NCBI GenBank assembly: GCA_002398105.1
Contig: DHCD01000112.1
Location: forward strand, 1 to 17,699
DNA length: 17,699 bases
From: Syntrophomonas sp. UBA4911
Lineage (GTDB): Bacteria; Bacillota; Syntrophomonadia; Syntrophomonadales; Syntrophomonadaceae
Direction of reading: 5' to 3'
The position numbers were made by a program, and so were the translations under genes. The stretch's first letter is position 1. Each line of letters opens with the position of its first letter. The notes under the pieces were generated by a model. That model ran no database searches, was not told the DNA's origin, and saw nothing but the letters and a program-made list of their open reading frames with translations. Shown piece after piece: positions 5,779 through 13,601 of the stretch.

Positions 5779-8529
5779 ATGGGAACCAGGTCTAACAGGA
5801 GCACGATAAAACTGATATTATTTCTGGTGGCTTTAGGGTTACTGTCCTATCTGGCAGCGCTTTATGTCGACTGGCTCTGGTTCAGCTCGGTAGGTTTCAG
5901 TAAAGTTTTTAAGACCCTGCTGCTTAATCGCATAGGCGTTTACCTGGTAGTTTTTCTTGTCACCTTAGCGGTAGTTTATCTTAACCTGAAGCTGACCCGC
6001 AGACACCTGGGGGAACAGGAACGGCCGGATGAAAATGACGAGGGCCGGGAGATTATTTATTTGGAGCAGGAAAAAAATCCCATAAAAGACTTTTTAAAAG
6101 GCAAGACCACCAGATGGATATTTCTGGGCATCAGCATTCTGGCAGCCCTGATGGTAAGCTCTACCTCCGCCGACAACTGGATAGTGGTGCAGCAGTTTAT
6201 CAACCGTGTATCTATGGGGACAGCAGATCCTCTATTCCATAAAGACATCGGTTTCTATTTCTTTAACCTTTCCTTCTATCACTTTGTTTATGGCATCCTC
6301 ATGATGATACTGGTATTGACCACCGTGGTAGTTGGCTTTATTTATATGATAAATGCCTCTACTGAATTGCTGTTCGGGGACTGGAGGCAGTTTACCTTTG
6401 CCAAAAGCCATGTGGCTTTATTGCTGGCGGCTATTTTTGGCCTGAAGGCCATAGGTTACAAATTATCAGCCTATGATCTGTTATTTTCACCTTCCAGCAT
6501 CGTATATGGAGCAACCTATACCGATATTCATGCCAAACTGCTGGCCTATAAGGTTCTCCTGATTATTTCCCTGCTGGTGGCTGCAGTGATACTGGCTAAT
6601 ATCTTTGTTAAAAAGCTGAACTGGATACTCATAAGCATCGGAGCCTGGATAGTAGTGGCGATAGTCATGAACGGAGTATATCCTGCTCTGCTGCAAAAGC
6701 TGGTGGTGCAGCCTAACGAATTTAACCGGGAGCGGCCCTATATTGAAGCTAACATCCAATATACCCGCCAGGCTTATGGCCTGGATAAGGTTGAGGACCG
6801 CAAATTTGATGTAGACTTTGATCTTAAAATTGACAACCCCAATAATCAGGATACCATTACCAACATACGTCTCTGGGACTGGCAGCCGCTGACCGATACT
6901 TATAAAAGCCTGCAGGAATTGAGACCCTATTATGTTTTTAATGATATGGATATTGACCGCTATATGGTTGATGGTCAATACCGCCAGGTAATGATATCGG
7001 CCCGGGAGCTGGAACAGGATAATCTCAATGCGGAGGCCAAAACCTGGATCAATCAGAAACTGATGTACACCCATGGTTACGGCGTGGTGGCCAGCCCGGT
7101 CAATGAAGTGGCTCAGGAAGGTTTCCCCAATTTCTTTATCAAGGACATTCCGCCCCGCTTTAGTACTTCCCTGAAGGTAAAACGTCCCGAGATATATTTC
7201 GGCGAGCGCACTGACGATTATGTGATTGTTAACACCAAGCAAAAAGAATTCAATTATCCGGCCGGAGATACTAACGTATATTCCAATTATGAAGGAAAAA
7301 ATGGACTTAAGGTCAATTCTTTCGGTCGCAGGCTGATCCTCAGCTGGGTTCTCAAAGATTACAAGATGGCGCTTTCGACTGAGGTAAATAACAACAGCCA
7401 GGTATTGATGAACCGCAATATTCTTGAGCGTACTCAAAAAATTGCTCCTTATCTCAGCTTTGACGGTGATCCCTATATAGTAATTGACGACCAGGGAAAA
7501 CTGTTCTGGATACTGGACGCCTATACCACCAGCAACCGCTATCCCTATGCCCAGCCGTTTGACCGCATGGGCAACAATTATCTGCGCAATTCGGTTAAAA
7601 TAACCTGTGATGCCTATACCGGAGACCTTAACTTTTATGTGGCTGACTCTTCCGATCCTATAATAAACACCTTCACCCGCATATTCCCGGGGATGTACCA
7701 GCCCCTGCAGGAGATGCCCGACAGCCTCCGGGCCCATGTGCGCTATCCGGTTGATTTGTACCAGGTGCAGGCGGAAATATACAAGACTTATCATATGGAC
7801 GATCCTTATGTTTTCTATAACAAAGAAGACCCCTGGCTTATACCCAAAGAAGTGGTCAATGATGAGCAGCAAGTTATGGAACCCTACTATATCATCATGC
7901 GTTTGCCGGAATCGGAGCAATCGGAGTATATATTGATGCTGCCTTTTACTCCTAAGAGCCGGCCTAACATGATTGCCTGGATGTGCGCCCGTATGGACGG
8001 GGACAATTACGGCAAATTGCTGGTATACAATTTTCCTAAACAGGAAACTATTTATGGTCCGGAGCAGCTGGAATCAAGAATAAATCAGAATACTGAAATT
8101 TCACAGCAGTTGAGCCTCTGGAACCAGCAAGGCTCCAGGGTATATCGGGGCAATCTGCTGGTTATACCCATGGATAATTCTTTGCTTTATGTTGAACCCC
8201 TCTATCTGCAGGCTGAAAATAGCCGGATACCGGAACTTAAAAGGGTGATTGCCGGATTCGGCGACGAGATAGTAATGGAAACATCTTTGGAGCAGGCTTT
8301 GACCAAGTTATTTGATAAAAAGCCCCCGCAGGGTTCGACCAATGTTGATACGCAAACATCTCAGACAGCGGATACCGGAACCGATAGTGTGGCGGAGCTG
8401 GCCAAACTGGCCCGGCAATACTACGATCAGGCCAACCAGCGCCTGAAGGACGGAGACTGGGCCGGATACGGGGATAACATCAACCGGCTGAATGATGTTA
8501 TCCGCAGGTTGGAAAAGAGTTCTGATTAG
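5779..8529 (+). CDS. UPF0182 family large membrane protein
   Basis: A 916-residue member of UPF0182 (COG1615), found in Firmicutes, Actinobacteria and Cyanobacteria; no biochemical function is established that I know of. About seven transmembrane segments lie in the first third (near residues 10-30, 50-70, 110-128, 165-190, 205-230, 255-278 and 283-307). The motif VDWLWFSSVGFSKVF follows the first one and is typical of the family. The rest is a long, probably extracytoplasmic domain. A polar Thr/Gln/Ser linker (about 850-865) leads to a short helical tail containing YYDQANQRLKDGDWAGYG, also family-typical. AAGGAGG at 5763-5769 gives nine-base spacing. It starts 43 bases after the phosphorylase-like gene with no clear promoter between, so it is probably read from the mqn promoter. 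Confidence 0.93.
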   Translation: MGTRSNRSTIKLILFLVALGLLSYLAALYVDWLWFSSVGFSKVFKTLLLNRIGVYLVVFLVTLAVVYLNLKLTRRHLGEQERPDENDEGREIIYLEQEKNPIKDFLKGKTTRWIFLGISILAALMVSSTSADNWIVVQQFINRVSMGTADPLFHKDIGFYFFNLSFYHFVYGILMMILVLTTVVVGFIYMINASTELLFGDWRQFTFAKSHVALLLAAIFGLKAIGYKLSAYDLLFSPSSIVYGATYTDIHAKLLAYKVLLIISLLVAAVILANIFVKKLNWILISIGAWIVVAIVMNGVYPALLQKLVVQPNEFNRERPYIEANIQYTRQAYGLDKVEDRKFDVDFDLKIDNPNNQDTITNIRLWDWQPLTDTYKSLQELRPYYVFNDMDIDRYMVDGQYRQVMISARELEQDNLNAEAKTWINQKLMYTHGYGVVASPVNEVAQEGFPNFFIKDIPPRFSTSLKVKRPEIYFGERTDDYVIVNTKQKEFNYPAGDTNVYSNYEGKNGLKVNSFGRRLILSWVLKDYKMALSTEVNNNSQVLMNRNILERTQKIAPYLSFDGDPYIVIDDQGKLFWILDAYTTSNRYPYAQPFDRMGNNYLRNSVKITCDAYTGDLNFYVADSSDPIINTFTRIFPGMYQPLQEMPDSLRAHVRYPVDLYQVQAEIYKTYHMDDPYVFYNKEDPWLIPKEVVNDEQQVMEPYYIIMRLPESEQSEYILMLPFTPKSRPNMIAWMCARMDGDNYGKLLVYNFPKQETIYGPEQLESRINQNTEISQQLSLWNQQGSRVYRGNLLVIPMDNSLLYVEPLYLQAENSRIPELKRVIAGFGDEIVMETSLEQALTKLFDKKPPQGSTNVDTQTSQTADTGTDSVAELAKLARQYYDQANQRLKDGDWAGYGDNINRLNDVIRRLEKSSD

Positions 8530-8564
8530 TCAGGGAGTGATATAAGCTGGAGTCGCAGAAGAAA

Positions 8565-9101
8565 ATGAAGATTGTATGCCTGGGTGATAGTATAACTTAT
8601 GGTTTCCCTTTTGGGCCTCAGGCCTCCTGGGTGAGTATGCTGCAAGAAGCCTTGGAGGCAGAGGTAATCAACCAGGGTATTAACGGAAATACCACGAGTG
8701 ATATGGTGCGGCGCTTTGATAGATCGGTTCTGAAATATAACCCCACCCACCTTATTATTATGGGCGGCATTAATGATGTAATCTGTGCGGAATCTTTTGA
8801 CCGGATCTGCTGGAACCTGCGCGAGATGATAGAAAAAGCTCGGGAAGCAGGTATTAAAGTAATACTGGGTATACCGACGGCGGTTGACGAACCCGGCTGG
8901 GAGAAACTTATTGCGCGGATCCGCCGATGGATGAAGGACTATGCCCGGGAACACCACCTTGAAGTGATAGACTTTGCCGCTGCCTTTTATGATGAAAACG
9001 GCCAATTGAAAAGCGAACTGCTGCTGGCTGACGGCGGCCATCCTGATATCAGCGGTTACCAGGCCATGTTCGGCCAAATAGATCTCAGTATGTTTGAATA
9101 A
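8565..9101 (+). CDS. SGNH/GDSL hydrolase family protein
   Basis: A 178-residue esterase/lipase-type hydrolase of the SGNH superfamily. The four blocks are present: GDS with nucleophile Ser9, the oxyanion Gly in GINGNTT (38-44), Asn70 in GGIND, and Asp156 and His159 in ADGGHPDISGY. No signal peptide or membrane segment is visible, so it should act in the cytoplasm; the substrate (ester, acyl thioester or acetyl group) cannot be read from sequence. The ATG at 8565 lacks a well-spaced ribosome binding site. An in-frame CTG at 8547, nine bases after AGGGAG (8532-8537), would add MESQKK and may be the real start. It follows the UPF0182 gene by 35 bases and is the last gene before the terminator. 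Confidence 0.88.
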   Translation: MKIVCLGDSITYGFPFGPQASWVSMLQEALEAEVINQGINGNTTSDMVRRFDRSVLKYNPTHLIIMGGINDVICAESFDRICWNLREMIEKAREAGIKVILGIPTAVDEPGWEKLIARIRRWMKDYAREHHLEVIDFAAAFYDENGQLKSELLLADGGHPDISGYQAMFGQIDLSMFE

Positions 9102-9103
9102 TC

Positions 9104-9150
9104 CGGACAGTCAACCACAGAATAACTCTGTGGTTGACTGTCCGTTATTT
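9104..9150. terminator. bidirectional intrinsic terminator between convergent operons
   Basis: A perfect 18-bp stem (9104-9121 with 9127-9144) closes the five-base loop ATAAC. TTATTTCTT follows on the plus strand and GATTATTC on the minus strand, so U-tracts are modest but the stem is very strong. It begins three bases after the SGNH hydrolase stop and lies 22 bases from the end of the opposing PP-loop gene, so it can stop transcription from both sides. Confidence 0.85.
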
Positions 9151-9166
9151 CTTGGGCGTTCTATTC

Positions 9167-10153
9167 TTATACTGCCGCAGGGGTTTCTTCAGGCTTGAGA
9201 GGTATTACTTCTATAATAGAATGACCTTCCTCATCCCCGGGTTTAAATACCTTTATCCGCGCCGAGTCAAGATTTTTGGCATCACTGTAGCGGGCCACTA
9301 TAGAGCCGGCATATTTTATTAATTCTTCGTCATAATCACCGTAGCGCAGCAGACCCAGCGGGCCGGGACGATCGGCCGCTTTCATCAGCAGATCCTGGGG
9401 CCGGGCATTAAGCTGGATTTTTTGGTTCTCCGCCTGGTTTCTTCCTACCACCAGCAACTGATCATCGCCCACTATGAAATGACGGCCCAGTTTAAGTATT
9501 TCCATTTCCTCCGCACTAATTTCCGCATCCCGATCCAAAACCTTTTGCAAACGACGGGCAAAGTTTCGTTCAGTTAAGAGACACCCCCCGGCGGGTGAAG
9601 GGTAGTCCTTAATTCCGAACTTCTCTGCCAGTTCCATCTGCACATGGCGGCTGCGTCCATTAATATCCAGCAGTTCTTCCCGGTTTATCCATCCTCTTGA
9701 TTCAGGTTCACTTGGAGGCAGTAATTTACCTGACAGAGGCCTTACAATAAAGCCCCGATAACCGGAAATTTTATCTACTGCATTAAGAGCAGATTTATTC
9801 TGGCTCATAGGACGCTGGCCTACCACTTCACCGGTTATCAGGAAAGAAGCGTCTGCCTGTTTCATATAATCTCCGGCTTTATGCAGCATAAAACCATGAC
9901 AGTCAATACAAGGGTTAAGGTTCTTGCCGTAGCCGTACACCGGATTCCTTAAAACACCAGGGATATACTCATCACTGATATCCATGGTAACAAGCTCTAT
10001 TCCCCGATCACGGGCCGCCTGTATAGTAGCGGGGCTGGCTCCGAAAAAAGGGGTGACAAAATTAATCCCCAATACTTCAATGCCTTGATTTTTAATCAGC
10101 ATAACCGCCAATTGGGAGTCGAGACCCCCGGAAAAAAGACTTATGGCTCTCAA
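9167..10153 (-). CDS. PP-loop ATP pyrophosphatase, MnmA/ThiI-like, with C-terminal NFACT-R-like domain
   Basis: Probable sulfur-transfer or tRNA-modifying enzyme; substrate unknown. From the TTG start (10153) the 328-residue product opens with MRAISLFSGGLDS, the PP-loop (SGGLDS) that adenylates the target base in thiouridylases. NPCIDCH (cysteines at 82 and 85) resembles the MnmA catalytic-Cys motif NPCxxC, and PAGGCLLTE holds a third conserved-looking cysteine (191). The last 110 residues resemble the NFACT-R/DUF814-type RNA-binding region. I prefer TTG because it overlaps the upstream gene's stop as TTGA and has GGGAG ten bases before; a GTG at 10162 has only one base of spacing. It is not MnmA itself, since the central MnmA domain motifs are missing. 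Homologues are often labelled ThiI or thiouridylase by transfer. Confidence 0.85.
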   Translation of the reverse strand: MRAISLFSGGLDSQLAVMLIKNQGIEVLGINFVTPFFGASPATIQAARDRGIELVTMDISDEYIPGVLRNPVYGYGKNLNPCIDCHGFMLHKAGDYMKQADASFLITGEVVGQRPMSQNKSALNAVDKISGYRGFIVRPLSGKLLPPSEPESRGWINREELLDINGRSRHVQMELAEKFGIKDYPSPAGGCLLTERNFARRLQKVLDRDAEISAEEMEILKLGRHFIVGDDQLLVVGRNQAENQKIQLNARPQDLLMKAADRPGPLGLLRYGDYDEELIKYAGSIVARYSDAKNLDSARIKVFKPGDEEGHSIIEVIPLKPEETPAAV

Positions 10154-10617
10154 TCCTGGCACTCTCCCTTTTCTATATAATCATCCTCATCCATGACTCT
10201 GATGCCATTTGCTTTCAACAGAGCCGCAGCAACTCCATCAGCCGTATGGGTCCTATGGCTGAAACTGCCATCATATATGCAGCCGGTTCCACAGGAAGGG
10301 CTGCGGCTTTTCAGGATGGCCGTATCTGCTTTTGCCCATTGGGCTAGCTTGAGCGTCTCATAGGCTCCCTTGATATAGTTTTCGGTAACATCCCGACCAT
10401 CCCGGGTAACCACCCGACAACTGCCGGTCAGCACGTGCTGACCGGAACCGCCTGCTATTTCTGCCGGGGTCCGGGGAGTAGGCAAACCTCCCAATTGCTC
10501 AGGACATACCGGAATAACTTGGCCTTCCTGCAGCAGCTTCCTAAAGTAAGGATTAATATTATTCTTACCGTCATATTTGCAATTAAACCCGCACAGACAA
10601 GCGCTTACCAGTTTCAC
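10150..10617 (-). CDS. DUF523 family cysteine-rich protein
   Basis: A 155-residue DUF523 (COG1683, YbbK-type) protein of unknown biochemical role. It has eight cysteines: Cys7, Cys9 and Cys13 in the opening SACLCGFNCKYDG, Cys38 in VIPVCPEQLGGLPTPR, Cys67, Cys109 and Cys113 in SRSPSCGTGCIYDG, and Cys153. Their arrangement suggests metal or iron-sulfur binding, but this is inference. The start is GTG at 10617, with AAGGAG (10633-10628) ten bases upstream. The stop TGA overlaps the TTG start of the PP-loop gene, which implies translational coupling and a shared task. No signal peptide or membrane segment is visible, so it is cytoplasmic. Confidence 0.9.
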   Translation of the reverse strand: MKLVSACLCGFNCKYDGKNNINPYFRKLLQEGQVIPVCPEQLGGLPTPRTPAEIAGGSGQHVLTGSCRVVTRDGRDVTENYIKGAYETLKLAQWAKADTAILKSRSPSCGTGCIYDGSFSHRTHTADGVAAALLKANGIRVMDEDDYIEKGECQD

Positions 10618-10653
10618 CCATATCCGTCTCCTTAATTTTAGTCGGCCGAATCA

Positions 10654-10662
10654 ATAATACCA
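10654..10662 (-). promoter_or_regulatory. possible extended -10 promoter of the DUF523/PP-loop operon
   Basis: The minus strand reads TGGTATTAT here, a five-of-six match to TATAAT with the TGn extension, and would start transcription near 10647, about 30 bases before the GTG of the DUF523 gene. No good -35 lies at 17 bases; TTTACG is 21 bases upstream. Low confidence. Confidence 0.4.
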
Positions 10663-10681
10663 TGGAGAAGTAAGAAAATAC

Positions 10682-10712
10682 GTAAAGTATTAGCAAAGGT
10701 TCGGTACTTTAC
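10682..10712. repeat. inverted repeat GTAAAGTA-N15-TACTTTAC in the divergent intergenic region
   Basis: Two perfect 8-base arms (10682-10689 and 10705-10712) are separated by 15 bases. The repeat lies between two divergent operons and covers the -35 area of the rightward YheC/YheD promoter. It could be an operator for a dimeric regulator; the arms are too far apart and too A/T-rich to be a convincing terminator. Confidence 0.45.
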
Positions 10713-10724
10713 ATATGATATGAT
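10690..10724 (+). promoter_or_regulatory. putative promoter of the yheC/yheD-type genes, possibly sporulation sigma-K
   Basis: CATATGATA at 10712-10720 fits the mother-cell sigma-K -10 consensus CATANNNTA. The same place can be read as a sigma-A -10 (TATGAT, 10714-10719) with a weak TTAGCA (10690-10695) at 18 bases. The sigma-K -35 core AC is not present at the expected distance (GC instead), so the assignment is tentative. The spore-coat genes downstream favour the sporulation reading. Confidence 0.35.
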
Positions 10725-10752
10725 ACAAAACATTTACGGCGGAGACAAATAA

Positions 10753-12105
10753 ATGAATGATTTTATGATGGTAATTGTCAAGGCAGACCCCCAATTGGAG
10801 CAGGACTGTATCTTAATCAGCACCGACCTGGCCAGCCAGGCCGATTACGGTTATAACCAGGTGCTAAGGTTAAGGGTAGGGAAAAGCAGCCGTACCGTAA
10901 AGACAAGGATCAGCACATCACGGATTGATAAAAAGACTCTTACCATGCATCCGCTGCTGATAAAGAAAAGTTTCCTGCATAAAAGCCGTAAATACGGGAT
11001 TAAGTTTGAGCAGGACGGGATTCGGATGGGACCGGTAGTAGGAATAATAGCTCCCCGGCAAGGTAGCAGGGATCGACCCTTTAGCAGCCAGACCACGTTC
11101 TTTCAGGAAATTATGGCCAGCAGCCGTAAACTGGGGCAAATATGTTTTGCCTTCTATTTTACCGACATTGACTGGAACAGAAAAGTGATTAACGGATATT
11201 TTTACGGTAAAAATGGGTGGCAGCGAGGCAAATTTCCGATGCCGGATGTTATCTATCCCCGAAGTAAATTCTGGGTTTCCAACCGAGTCGAAAGCAGGCG
11301 CAGGCTTACCCAGTTAGGGGTACAAATACTTAACCCGTCTATGGTAGGAAAATGGGAGGCTTATTGCCTTTTAAAGAAAAATCCGGAGTTAGCCCCCTAT
11401 TTACCTGAGACCAGATTGGTAAACAGCTTTCGGCAGGTTGATTTTATGGCCAAAAAATACCGGGCCGTTTATCTCAAACCAGTAAATGGTACCCAGGGTA
11501 AAAATATCATTAGGATCATTAAAAATAAAAAATCCCCCGGTTATTGTTATCAATATCATGCCAACGGAAGCTTGCATAAGGGCAATGCCTCCGACCTGCG
11601 GCAGCTGCAAAAACAGTTGCGTTCAGTTATGGCAGGGCGAAACTATCTGATCCAGAAAGAAATCAATCTTCTGCGCTACGAAGGGGGAATTGTTGATACC
11701 CGGGTCATGGTGCAAAAGGACCACAATGGCAAATGGGAAATGACAGGAATGGCCTGCCGGGTCGGCAAACTGGGAGCTATAACCAGCAACATCAGCAGTG
11801 GAGGGAGCGGCAAGAAAGTTGAGACTGTCCTCAACTATAACTTTTCAGACAGCAAGCAAATCAACCAGATAATAGAAACGATGATATTCGTATGCATTAC
11901 TGCTGCCCAAAACATAGAAGAGTATCTGGGCAGTTGCGGAGAGATGGGAATAGACATTGGTGTAGACAGATACGGGGAGGTATGGTTTATTGAAGCCAAC
12001 CTGCGCCCTGCCCGATATGTATTTTCCCTTATTGGAGAAAAACAAACTCGCCTTAAATCTGTAGAAACTCCACTATTATATGCCAGGTATCTGGCAGGAT
12101 TCTGA
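10753..12105 (+). CDS. YheC/YheD-family endospore coat-associated ATP-grasp protein (first copy)
   Basis: A 450-residue member of the YheC/YheD ATP-grasp family (Pfam ATPgrasp_YheCD); Bacillus YheC and YheD are associated with the forespore/coat, but their substrate is not known to me. The N-terminal 95 residues form a small beta-rich domain ending before GPVVGIIAP (93-101). The middle has FPMPDVIYPR (161-170) and NPSMVGKWEA (194-203). The ATP-grasp core shows Lys242-Pro243 (YLKPVNGTQGKNI), DTRVMVQ (315-321), GEMGIDIGVD (396-405) and the metal ligands Glu414 and Asn416 in FIEANLRP. GGAG lies eight bases before the ATG. A paralogue follows after 20 bases. Confidence 0.92.
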   Translation: MNDFMMVIVKADPQLEQDCILISTDLASQADYGYNQVLRLRVGKSSRTVKTRISTSRIDKKTLTMHPLLIKKSFLHKSRKYGIKFEQDGIRMGPVVGIIAPRQGSRDRPFSSQTTFFQEIMASSRKLGQICFAFYFTDIDWNRKVINGYFYGKNGWQRGKFPMPDVIYPRSKFWVSNRVESRRRLTQLGVQILNPSMVGKWEAYCLLKKNPELAPYLPETRLVNSFRQVDFMAKKYRAVYLKPVNGTQGKNIIRIIKNKKSPGYCYQYHANGSLHKGNASDLRQLQKQLRSVMAGRNYLIQKEINLLRYEGGIVDTRVMVQKDHNGKWEMTGMACRVGKLGAITSNISSGGSGKKVETVLNYNFSDSKQINQIIETMIFVCITAAQNIEEYLGSCGEMGIDIGVDRYGEVWFIEANLRPARYVFSLIGEKQTRLKSVETPLLYARYLAGF

Positions 12106-12125
12106 GTAAAAGGAGAGGTAGAAGA

Positions 12126-13475
12126 TTGAAAACGGCAGGCAAAATCTCCATCTCACATACTCTGGTACAAAAACTGGGTATAGTGGTGGAACCGCTGATT
12201 ACAGTGCGGGTCGGCGCCTTGATGGTAAAAAGCAGGCTGCAGGTACACGACACGGGCCGGGGGAATTACATGCTTTCTCCGGAACTGATTCAGGCTTTAC
12301 ACCTGAAAAAAAGCAAAGGCTTAAAGGTGCGTTACCAGGCGGAAGAGAAAATATTGCATCTGGGGCCTACCATCGGCATAATGGCAACTTATATCCCGAG
12401 CCCCAACCGGTATGAAATAGACCCGCGCAGCCTTCATGCAGAACTCATCTATCTCAGCATTGTCAGTAAATCCTTTCCCGGACAGGTATACGTTTTTACC
12501 CCCAGCGGTATAAACTGGGCCAATAATACTTGCCGGGGATATGTTTACCATCAGTTCTCCGCTACCCGGGGCAAGTGGGAATCAGCCCTCTACCCCATAC
12601 CGGATGTCGTCTATGACCGCATTCACAGCCGGTCGGCTGAAGCCCGCAACAGTGTAAAATATGCTAAAATCAGGTTAATGCAGATGCCGTACTTGAATTA
12701 TTTTAATCCCCATTATCTGAACAAATGGAATGTGCACCAGATTATGGCCGCTAATCCCCGTTTAACTGAATATCTGCCCGATACCCGGGAATTAACCCAG
12801 GATAATCTGGAAGAAATGTTAAGAAAATATCACACTCTGTTTATAAAACCCAGCAATGGGAGTCTGGGTAAGGGTATAATAAAAGTAAGCTCCCATCGGG
12901 GACAATTCAATTATGTTATATACAGAAACAGGCGTTTGCGAGGTCAGGCCCGCAGTGCTGCGGAGCTCATGAATAAGACTAAAAAGTTTCGTGGCGACCG
13001 GCATTATATTGTACAACAAGGTCTGGAATTAATTAAATATCGGGGAGCCAGTTTTGACCTGCGCATAATCTATCAAAAGAATGGCCGCGGGGAATGGCAG
13101 ATCAGTAAAAAATTCTGTCGCATTGCTCCTCGGGGAAGCAGTATCTCTAACCTTAGCAGCGGGGGACGGGTGGAAAAAAGTCTCAAGGTACTGCAGCATG
13201 CATTTGAAAATAGTAACCTTATTGAGACTAAGAACGAACAGATACGGTTATTGTGCAAAATGGTAGCCGGCACTCTGGAAACAGATAATAACAGTACTTT
13301 TGGCGAACTGGGCATGGATATAGGAATTGACCGTAATGGACGCCTCTACCTGATCGAAGTTAATTCCAAGCCCAGGAAAACAACCGAAACCGTATTTTCT
13401 CCTGCCATAGTCAGAAGTACTTTTAAAAGACCATTGGCCTATGCGAGCTATTTGGCCGGTTTTAAGATTAAATAG
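12126..13475 (+). CDS. YheC/YheD-family endospore coat-associated ATP-grasp protein (second copy)
   Basis: A 449-residue paralogue of the preceding gene, with the same plan: N-terminal small domain to about residue 80, GPTIGIMA (80-87), YPIPDVVYDR (156-165), NPHYLNKWNVHQ (194-205), ATP-binding Lys241-Pro242 (FIKPSNGSLGKGI), DLRIIYQK (311-318), GELGMDIGID (393-402) and Glu411 with Asn413 in LIEVNSKP. The start is TTG at 12126, seven to ten bases after AAGGAGAGG. The two copies align end to end but differ at most positions, so the duplication is old. It carries the family-usual NSKP, where the first copy has NLRP. Presumably they act together in spore coat or cortex assembly. Confidence 0.92.
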   Translation: MKTAGKISISHTLVQKLGIVVEPLITVRVGALMVKSRLQVHDTGRGNYMLSPELIQALHLKKSKGLKVRYQAEEKILHLGPTIGIMATYIPSPNRYEIDPRSLHAELIYLSIVSKSFPGQVYVFTPSGINWANNTCRGYVYHQFSATRGKWESALYPIPDVVYDRIHSRSAEARNSVKYAKIRLMQMPYLNYFNPHYLNKWNVHQIMAANPRLTEYLPDTRELTQDNLEEMLRKYHTLFIKPSNGSLGKGIIKVSSHRGQFNYVIYRNRRLRGQARSAAELMNKTKKFRGDRHYIVQQGLELIKYRGASFDLRIIYQKNGRGEWQISKKFCRIAPRGSSISNLSSGGRVEKSLKVLQHAFENSNLIETKNEQIRLLCKMVAGTLETDNNSTFGELGMDIGIDRNGRLYLIEVNSKPRKTTETVFSPAIVRSTFKRPLAYASYLAGFKIK

Positions 13476-13532
13476 GCGGCTTATGAAGGAAAACCGCTTC
13501 CAGTAGAGAATAGGAAACATAAAAATGATTGC

Positions 13533-13552
13533 AGGGTGGGTCATCCCACCTT
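13533..13552 (+). terminator. hairpin after the yheC/yheD-type pair, possible weak terminator
   Basis: An 8-bp stem (AGGGTGGG at 13533-13540, CCCACCTT at 13545-13552, one G-U pair) closes the loop TCAT. What follows is ATTGCTTAC, not a U-run, so termination may be partial. It lies between the spore-coat genes and pfk, in a 126-base gap whose last part contains TAAAAT (13573-13578), a possible -10 without a good -35. Confidence 0.4.
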
Positions 13553-13601
13553 ATTGCTTACTTGGGATTTAATAAAATTTAGGCTAGGAGGATAAGAAGG
13601 A

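Noticed and set aside
6487..7920. 477-codon open frame on the minus strand
   Set aside because: It lies wholly inside the UPF0182 gene in the opposite sense, has no recognisable domain and reads as His/Ile/Tyr-rich low-meaning protein, while the plus-strand product shows clear family motifs.
8526..9077. 183-codon open frame on the minus strand
   Set aside because: It is antisense to the SGNH hydrolase, whose catalytic blocks are all intact; no ribosome binding site or domain supports the minus-strand frame.
9134..9322. 62-codon plus-strand frame after the shared terminator
   Set aside because: It starts inside the terminator hairpin and is antisense to the 3' end of the PP-loop gene.
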